From positions 194,137-258,136 of the forward strand of contig WJMO01000006.1 in NCBI GenBank assembly GCA_014727915.1: a stretch of 64,000 bases of DNA. The letters are read 5' to 3'. This document shows positions 57,678-64,000 of the stretch, one piece after another (positions within the stretch are counted from its first letter, which is position 1; each line of letters starts with the position of its first letter). Below the pieces are notes generated by a model, which was not told the origin of the DNA, made no database searches, and worked only from the letters and a program-made list of their open reading frames with translations. A program made the position numbers and the translations under genes. The DNA comes from Candidatus Altarchaeales archaeon. GTDB lineage: Archaea > Altiarchaeota > Altiarchaeia > IMC4 > SCGC-AAA252-I15.

Positions 57678-58368
57678 GTTTAACGACCTTCGTCTTCACT
57701 TCGCCGTGAGTCATGCTGTTGAGCCTGCTGTAGAACTCGTCCTGCATTCCGGCCGGTATCTCGACTAGGCAGAACTGCTCTCCCCCGACCCAGTCCTCCT
57801 TCTTGACCTCCCCGAACTCTCTGAGCACATTGTACATCTTCCCAGAGTACTCTGGGGGTATCTTAACAGCGACCTCCAATTTCTCGAACTTGATGGGTAT
57901 GAGGGGCTTCAAGGCCTTGAGCACCTTTTCGACCTGCTCGTTCGCGGACTTTGAGATTGTTATCTCAGCCCTTGCTTCCTCCATAGCGGACATTATCCGC
58001 TGGAGGGGGTGGGGCTTCCCCGTCTGGGGGTTAACCGCATTCATGGATATGATGGACGCGACCTGCTTCCTCCGGTCCTCCATCATATGCTTCTTCTGCT
58101 CGGTCGTCAGGTGCAGGTCTCCCTTGGAGATTATCTCCTTGAAGACCGACTCCATGTCATCGACCTTGAAGAGTTCCATCAGATGCTCTTCACTGGCCTT
58201 GTCTCCTGCCTTAGCATCCTTGAAAACGTGGTCCGCAGCCAGGACTTCCGATAGTTCGACGTCGTCGCCGCTCTTGAACTCCAATACCTTGTCGGGGTCC
58301 ACGTATACTTCGTAGTTTTCCCCGTGGGTCTTGAGGCGTATGATTATAGCATCATCCAAGCTGACCAT
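57670..58368 (-). CDS. sbds: SBDS ribosome maturation protein
   Basis: MVSLDDAIIIRLKTHGENYEVYVDPDKVLEFKSG..., MSAMEEARAEITISKSANEQVEKVLKALKPLIPIKFE. Confidence 0.95.
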   Translation of the reverse strand: MVSLDDAIIIRLKTHGENYEVYVDPDKVLEFKSGDDVELSEVLAADHVFKDAKAGDKASEEHLMELFKVDDMESVFKEIISKGDLHLTTEQKKHMMEDRRKQVASIISMNAVNPQTGKPHPLQRIMSAMEEARAEITISKSANEQVEKVLKALKPLIPIKFEKLEVAVKIPPEYSGKMYNVLREFGEVKKEDWVGGEQFCLVEIPAGMQDEFYSRLNSMTHGEVKTKVVKHD

Positions 58369-58406
58369 CTAAATGTCACCCCACCGGTGGAATCGCACAA
58401 AATTGG

Positions 58407-59153
58407 CTACTCTCCCTTGCCATCCTGTGAGTCAAGTTCCTTTCCCAGGTGCTTAATTGATTCTGAAATCTCATCTACTGTGACAGCGGAGTATTTTCCT
58501 CCGACCTCGATAGTTATCATGTCCACGTTCTCCGCCTTTATCTTGCCCTCTGAAACGCTGTTCAACGATATGATAGCGAGGTTAACGGCGTCCTTCCGAG
58601 GCATCTTCTCCTTGAACTTCTCCTCCAGCAGCTTCTCCACCTCCCTCTTGCCCATGCCTATGGCACCTGCCGTGAACTCGGTGAAGGCGCCGCTGGGGTC
58701 TGTCTCGAAGAGGTGTGGCTTGTCGTTCACGCCCGCGATCAACAGCGCGGTCCCGAAGGGCCTGGCGCCCCCGTACTGTGTGTAAGCCTGCTTTATGTCG
58801 CAGAGGTCCCTCGTGAGTGCTGACACGCTTATGGACTCGCTGTATACGAGCCGGTTCCGCTGGGCCCGCACCCTCGCATCCTCGACTAGCCTCCTGGCGT
58901 CCGCGACCAACCCGGAGGTTGCCACGCCTATGTGCTCGTCTATCTGGAATATCTTCTCGATGCTCTTGGGGACTATCAGCTTGCTGGAGACGTTCTTGTC
59001 CACAGCCAATAGAACGCCCTTGTCATATATCAAGCCCACGGCTGTCGTGCCCCTCTTCACAGCCTCCCGGGCGTATTCCACCTGGAAAAGCCGTCCGTCA
59101 GGGCTGAAAACCGTAATCGCGCGGTCATATGCCGCAGGACCTTGAGGATACAT
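58407..59153 (-). CDS. psmA: Proteasome subunit alpha
   Basis: AAYDRAITVFSPDGRLFQVEYAREAVKRGTTAVGL. Confidence 0.97.
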   Translation of the reverse strand: MYPQGPAAYDRAITVFSPDGRLFQVEYAREAVKRGTTAVGLIYDKGVLLAVDKNVSSKLIVPKSIEKIFQIDEHIGVATSGLVADARRLVEDARVRAQRNRLVYSESISVSALTRDLCDIKQAYTQYGGARPFGTALLIAGVNDKPHLFETDPSGAFTEFTAGAIGMGKREVEKLLEEKFKEKMPRKDAVNLAIISLNSVSEGKIKAENVDMITIEVGGKYSAVTVDEISESIKHLGKELDSQDGKGE

Positions 59154-59221
59154 TATTATCAGGCCTCTGTTACCTCTTCTCTAAGTACCAAAACAATATG
59201 GAGTTAGCCTTTAAAAACAAC

Positions 59222-59719
59222 CTATCCGAAGATGTCCCGTGCAATGTTCAGCCGGTCGGGAACTGTCTTGCCCTCGGCATGCTCGTAGCCCTTGGTTTCG
59301 CCCACATACTCGAGTATGTCGCTCACATGGGCTCCTGTCAGGCTGGCGGACTGGGTTAGGGATATCCCCCTGCTGTGCATCCGGCTGGCCATCTTGATCC
59401 GCGCCTTCCAGACAAGACCCCCCTCGAAGAGGCCGTGGTCGCTGTCGAAGTCGTCCACGTCGGAGAGTATGCCTTCCAGGTCTCCTGCGGACAGCTTCTT
59501 CAACGCCGACTCGACCAGGGCTTCGGTCTTCTCCCGGAAGTGCATCTTTATGAATATCTTGTGGAAGCAGTAGGTTATCATGGAGAGCTTCACAATCTCC
59601 TCCTCTTGCGTAACAGCGGCCTTGTCGCTGTAATGCCCTGCAAGCTCCCTCAGCTTCACCGAGTCCTCTTTGGATATGGCATCCAATACCTCATTCAACC
59701 TGTTCATCCTAGGCTCCAA
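59222..59719 (-). CDS. Conserved hypothetical protein (helical)
   Basis: 165 aa, overlaps the start of the eIF2B-like gene. Confidence 0.6.
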   Translation of the reverse strand: MEPRMNRLNEVLDAISKEDSVKLRELAGHYSDKAAVTQEEEIVKLSMITYCFHKIFIKMHFREKTEALVESALKKLSAGDLEGILSDVDDFDSDHGLFEGGLVWKARIKMASRMHSRGISLTQSASLTGAHVSDILEYVGETKGYEHAEGKTVPDRLNIARDIFG

Positions 59720-60600
59720 CCGAACCGGTCCTTCAGCACCTGGTAGGCTGCTTCAGGCGGTATGACACCGTCTTCGGTCACGATCATGTTAACGTGCTCT
59801 TTGGGGGTTATGTCGAATGCTGGGTTGAAGACTTTCACCCCGGGGAGTTCAGCGACCTCCGAGGCGTCCCTCTCCTCTATCTCGACTACTTCCCCGTGAA
59901 CGCTGAAGGGGGAGAACTTTATGCTGCTCGTGCAGACTATGAACTCGGCTCCCGAGTGCTTGGCTGTCAATGCGACCTGGCTGGTTCCGATCTTGTTAAT
60001 GACATCGCCGTTCGAATACACTGTGTCGGCTCCGACAAACACCTTCTTCACGTCCTTGTGTATCATAGTATGGTATGCCGCGCTGTCCACGATCAGAGTC
60101 ACGTCTACGCCCGTGGCCTGCAGGTCTTTGACGGTTATGTGGCCCTGGAGTCTGGGCCGGGTCTCGCAGGCGTACACCTTGAATCTCTTGCCATCAGCCC
60201 ATGCCCGCTTCATTATCTCAGTTACCGTGTGGCTGTTGCATATCGTGAGGAGCACGTCACCTTCTTCGATTAGGTTCGCCCCGTACTCTGCAATCTTGTC
60301 GAGGGAGCCTTCCAACTTGGATATGAAGTCGGATATGTCCGCCAACAGCATGGGCTTGGCGACCACCGGGTCGTTGTCTTTGTGGGATTCCGCGAGGTGC
60401 AGTACGTAGTTGATGGAATTAGGCAGTGAAACCGCAGTTGGCCTGGCGTCCCTCAGGACGTCACCTGCCCTGACCAGCTCATCATAGGATGCGCCGTTGA
60501 CTAACTCCTCCTCCAATGCCCTGGCTGCCTCTACCGCGATTCGCAATGCACCGCGGACTTCCATGGAGTTTATCTTTTCCGCAGTCTCAGAGACGGACAT
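59704..60600 (-). CDS. eIF2B alpha/beta/delta-like; ribose-1,5-bisphosphate isomerase-type
   Basis: LLTICNSHTVTEIMKRAWADGKRFKVYACETRPRLQGHITVKDL, FVGADTVYSNGDVINKIGTSQVALTAK. Confidence 0.9.
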   Translation of the reverse strand: MSVSETAEKINSMEVRGALRIAVEAARALEEELVNGASYDELVRAGDVLRDARPTAVSLPNSINYVLHLAESHKDNDPVVAKPMLLADISDFISKLEGSLDKIAEYGANLIEEGDVLLTICNSHTVTEIMKRAWADGKRFKVYACETRPRLQGHITVKDLQATGVDVTLIVDSAAYHTMIHKDVKKVFVGADTVYSNGDVINKIGTSQVALTAKHSGAEFIVCTSSIKFSPFSVHGEVVEIEERDASEVAELPGVKVFNPAFDITPKEHVNMIVTEDGVIPPEAAYQVLKDRFGWSLG

Positions 60601-60626
60601 GGTAAAATATATGTTTAATACTAATA

Positions 60627-62534
60627 ATGACTATGGGTGGTGGAAAAAGGGGGAACCGCGATAGCTCGCGGGCGGATTATGCCCTGCCGCTGGTATCGGT
60701 CGCTTTGGCCTATCTCCTGCTCACCTTCTTCCAGAGCCCGGGATACCAGTACCGGAACATAAGGTGCATAGACTACCTCCTAGGGGGGACATTGTATGAT
60801 GGGCAGCCGGAGTGCGTGCAGCCCCCGACCGTATACTTGGCAGGGGCGGTCTTCTCCAAGATGGGTATGCTGCAGCCACTGTCGAACGCCTTCATACTGT
60901 TGTTGAACGCGGTCTGCCTGCACACCATGCTCAAGCTCATAGGAAGGGCGGATTTCAAGGTCAGGGCAGTCGTGTCGGCTGTTTACTGCCTTCTAGTGGT
61001 GCCTTTGATGCTGGGCGAGCTGGAGACCGCCTTCGCCTGCGCTTTCATGATGGGCGGCGTCTACTACTTCTTCAAGGGTGATGATGCAAAGGGCAGGCTC
61101 GTATCGTCCACGCTGCTCGCGTTGGCGCTCATGTCCAAGGTCACGGTCCTGTCCGCTGTGGCGGCGCTGTTCTCCCTGATGGTCATAGAGCACATTAGAC
61201 GAGGGTGGGAGAGCGACGACTGGGAGTATGAGACACGGCTTGCAGTTAGGGATTCGCTCCTGTTCATCGGCCCGTTAATGACGGCTTTCATCATCATGAA
61301 GCTGTTGTTCCCACAGTTCCTCGTATACACTCTGCTTAGCCACGCGCACAGCGAACAACTTGGCTACTTGGAGGCCATCACAGGGATAGTGGGTACGGAC
61401 CCGTTCTCGGACTGTGACCTTTTCGTCTTCTATGTCTTCACTGCCGGCGTGGGAGCCTACTTCCTAAGGTCACGGGATGATTACGCTATGCTCTATCTGG
61501 TATCGTCTGTCGTTACGTTCGTAGCGAGGTACAAGCCCATGGGAACCACCCCCGACATATTCGGGTCAAAATACGTCGTATATCCACTGTTCTTCCTTAT
61601 ACTGGTGGTTGGAAGGCACCTTACAAGTTTGAGGGGTGCTATGAGGTCGCGGGCGGCTGCTCTACTGGTGGTTGGCGCGATGCTGATGGGCTCCTTCCAC
61701 GTGCACGGACATCCGACCGTCAGGGAGGGCGTGTCCAGGCTGGCTGGCGGATACGACGGCCTCCAGGTTGAAGTGGCGGGTTTGAAGGAGACCTTCGACA
61801 GGTTCTACACGTTCCTGCCCCGGAACAGGGGCATAGTCCTGGTCAACGATGAGATATACCAGCTGCTAGTAGAGCAGGACACGCCCATAAAATTGGAGTA
61901 TGTGGAGAACAGGAACAACCCCCCGGACTTGAGCAGGAACGTGGACTTGGGATTCGCGCCCGGCCTGGAACACTATGGGGCCGTTGAGGACAAGTTCTTC
62001 GACTTGACCGAGGAAGAATACCAGCTGGCGCGGAGGATCGAGTCGGGGGAGTTTGAGATGATATTCTTCGGCCCGAAGTCCTGGGATTCCCAGATAAACT
62101 ATGCGTTCAAGAACGCCAGCAGGGAGAGCACCGAGGGGTACTGTATCATATTCCTGCCCGCATTCAACGACGTGAAGACCATCAGGCACTGGTCCACGAT
62201 GATATTCAACGAGACCAGCTACTGTGACGACCTCAGGGACAGGAGCTTCAAGTACGCTTACGAGATATTCGACGGCGTCTGCGAGAAGGACCAGTGGGCT
62301 GCTGATTACTTGCTGGGGAGTGTGATGTCCATGAACTTCGTGGAAATGGACGGCAGAAGGGCGAATATAAAGCTGAGCAAGAAGTGCGTCGGAGGGGGGG
62401 ACCTGATAGACCGGATGCACAGCGTGGGTTCGGGGGAGATGATAAGGACTCCTGCCTTGATCTTCCTGGTGCTGGCCTGGACCGCCGTGCACATGCAGGG
62501 GAAAGGCGGTAAGCGAAGGAAGAAGAGGTCTTGA
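60627..62534 (+). CDS. Polytopic membrane protein, GT39/PMT-like glycosyltransferase architecture
   Basis: ~10 TM segments, RCIDYLLGGTLYDGQPECVQPPTVYLAGAVFSKMG loop after TM1, large C-terminal extracytoplasmic region. Confidence 0.65.
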   Translation: MTMGGGKRGNRDSSRADYALPLVSVALAYLLLTFFQSPGYQYRNIRCIDYLLGGTLYDGQPECVQPPTVYLAGAVFSKMGMLQPLSNAFILLLNAVCLHTMLKLIGRADFKVRAVVSAVYCLLVVPLMLGELETAFACAFMMGGVYYFFKGDDAKGRLVSSTLLALALMSKVTVLSAVAALFSLMVIEHIRRGWESDDWEYETRLAVRDSLLFIGPLMTAFIIMKLLFPQFLVYTLLSHAHSEQLGYLEAITGIVGTDPFSDCDLFVFYVFTAGVGAYFLRSRDDYAMLYLVSSVVTFVARYKPMGTTPDIFGSKYVVYPLFFLILVVGRHLTSLRGAMRSRAAALLVVGAMLMGSFHVHGHPTVREGVSRLAGGYDGLQVEVAGLKETFDRFYTFLPRNRGIVLVNDEIYQLLVEQDTPIKLEYVENRNNPPDLSRNVDLGFAPGLEHYGAVEDKFFDLTEEEYQLARRIESGEFEMIFFGPKSWDSQINYAFKNASRESTEGYCIIFLPAFNDVKTIRHWSTMIFNETSYCDDLRDRSFKYAYEIFDGVCEKDQWAADYLLGSVMSMNFVEMDGRRANIKLSKKCVGGGDLIDRMHSVGSGEMIRTPALIFLVLAWTAVHMQGKGGKRRKKRS

Positions 62535-62564
62535 TTTTTATCGCTGCCTTAGCATATTGATTAC

Positions 62565-63635
62565 GTGAAGTCAGAGCTTTCTAGCGTCGACCTGAAATTC
62601 CTGGTCAGGGAGTTGAGGGAACTTCTGGTGGGAGCGAGGGTTGACAGGGTCTATCAGGTGGGTGAGCGGGAGCTTGCCTTCAGAATGTACGGGAAGGGCG
62701 GTTTGGATTTCATTTCGGCTTCTAACTTCATGTGCGTTACAAAGTACAGGAGGCCTGCTCCCAGGCAGCCCAGCTCGTTCGCGATGCAGCTGAGGAAGAA
62801 CCTGAAGGGAAAGTCGGTAAGGGATGTGAGACAGCACGGGTTCGACCGTATAGTGGAGGTGAAATTCGACGAGCACATCCTGGTGTTCGAGCTCTTCAGC
62901 AAGGGCAATGTCATACTATGCGACAGTGGGATGAAGATCATGGGTTTGCTGGACTGGCAGAAGTGGAGGGACCGGACCCTCGGCGTCGGTAGGGTATACG
63001 AGTACCCCCCGCCCGTGAAAGACCCCCAACTCGTGGACGAGGACGGTTTCAGGGAGGTGATGTCATCATCCGAGAAGGGTGTTGCGTCTACGCTGGCCAC
63101 CAGGTTCAGTCTTGGAGGGTACTATGCGGAGAAAGTCTGCGGCGATGCTGGGATAGACCCGGGAGCAGCATATGATGAGGTGGACCATGGAATGCTGTGG
63201 AGGGCCTTCCAGGATTTCATAGACTCGCTGGAGGCGGATGCCAACCCTGTCTTGGAGGAGGATAACGTCCTGCCGTTTGGAGGGGGTGAGAACAGGTTCC
63301 ATAGCTTTAACGAGGCGGTAGACGAGTACTTCAGCAGGATGGAAAGGGAGGATAAGGAGTTCAAGGTCGAAGCTGGGATAGAATCAAAACGTGAGAGGCT
63401 GGAGAAGCAGCTGGAGAACCAGTTGAGAGCCTATGAGGAGGCTTCCTCCGGTGTAGACGAGGAGAGGGCGAAGGGCGACCGCTTATACCAGAGGATGTCA
63501 GAGCTTAACCTCGCATTGGACAGGATCAGGGAGCTGAAGAGGAAAGGCTTGGACGATGAGGACATAATGGAGGAGCTCAAAGACATGGGGTTCATAAAGG
63601 GTTTGGAAGGCCACAGGCTCAAGTTGGATTTATAG
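62565..63635 (+). CDS. NFACT/Rqc2-family protein, N-terminal portion only
   Basis: MKSELSSVDLKFLVRELRELLVGARVDRVYQVGERELAFRM...PRQPSSFAMQLRKNLKGKSV; stops after the coiled-coil at LEGHRLKLDL. Confidence 0.88.
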   Translation: MKSELSSVDLKFLVRELRELLVGARVDRVYQVGERELAFRMYGKGGLDFISASNFMCVTKYRRPAPRQPSSFAMQLRKNLKGKSVRDVRQHGFDRIVEVKFDEHILVFELFSKGNVILCDSGMKIMGLLDWQKWRDRTLGVGRVYEYPPPVKDPQLVDEDGFREVMSSSEKGVASTLATRFSLGGYYAEKVCGDAGIDPGAAYDEVDHGMLWRAFQDFIDSLEADANPVLEEDNVLPFGGGENRFHSFNEAVDEYFSRMEREDKEFKVEAGIESKRERLEKQLENQLRAYEEASSGVDEERAKGDRLYQRMSELNLALDRIRELKRKGLDDEDIMEELKDMGFIKGLEGHRLKLDL

Positions 63636-63962
63636 CTAGTAGGTCGCTGAGCTGATGCACTTGCTGAACATCCACTCGTCGTTTTTTATCCTCTGGCATA
63701 GGTTCGGGTCGCCGGCGCAGTCGGCAACCTTGTAGATGCACTGATTGTATAGGCCCTCTTCCAGTATTTCCTCGCAGAGCCTGAAGTCACACTTCGATAG
63801 GGCTATCCTGGAGTAGCAGTTCTCCCTTGGCATGCTGGGCTCGATCTCGTTGCAGGCCTGGAGTTCCGGCCTTTTTGACAATGTTTCATGCCTGCCCTCG
63901 GCGGTTGATTCCATGCAACCGCACGCGAGAATCAGACTCAGCAGTATAAATGCTGATTTCAA
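63636..63962 (-). CDS. Small lipoprotein with three Cys-pair repeats
   Basis: Lipobox-like LSLILACGC; QACNEIEPSMPRENCYSRIALSKCDFRLCEEILEEGLYNQCIYKVADCAGDPNLCQRIKNDEWMFSKC. Confidence 0.85.
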   Translation of the reverse strand: MKSAFILLSLILACGCMESTAEGRHETLSKRPELQACNEIEPSMPRENCYSRIALSKCDFRLCEEILEEGLYNQCIYKVADCAGDPNLCQRIKNDEWMFSKCISSATY

Positions 63963-64000
63963 TTAGACCACCACAGTCGATATATATTGAAATGAGGCGA

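Noticed and set aside
1-64000. rRNA genes, intact transposases or IS elements, CRISPR-Cas genes
   Set aside because: None recognised in the supplied translations or by reading the sequence.

Overview
This is an archaeal chromosomal window. The evidence is archaeal/eukaryote-type information genes: an exosome-proteasome superoperon, NMD3, RIO1, eIF1A, L15e/L14e/L37Ae/L39e, Cbf5, prefoldin, RpoP and Pcc1. There are also six tRNA genes, four with introns at position 37/38. Lineage cannot be assigned from this window; the gene content would fit a DPANN-like archaeon (inference). I found no rRNA, CRISPR array or intact transposase. Between the housekeeping blocks is an accessory gene set dominated by extracellular proteins: Cys-rich surface proteins, a family of Cys-pair repeat proteins, three alkaline-phosphatase-superfamily enzymes, an arylsulfotransferase-like protein, a two-domain thioredoxin/DsbA protein and a truncated VirB4-like ATPase. 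The most interesting observations are: (1) a ~690 aa protein built from about 23 repeats of ~26 aa, each with two Cys and usually an N-x-S/T sequon, with two small lipoprotein paralogs elsewhere in the window; (2) partial copies of tRNA 5' ends about 100 bp upstream of three tRNA genes, each breaking off in the D-arm, plus a shared hairpin element; (3) two sulfatase-like proteins with Thr in place of the formylglycine Cys, flanking an ASST-like gene; (4) a voltage-sensor-only protein; (5) a ThiI-like protein with an eroded PP-loop; (6) an Rqc2/NFACT homolog without its NFACT-R domain; (7) a yeast-like (Fcy1-type) cytosine deaminase; (8) a composition boundary that coincides with an abruptly ended CARDB-like domain. 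All calls come from reading the sequence and supplied translations; no searches were run.
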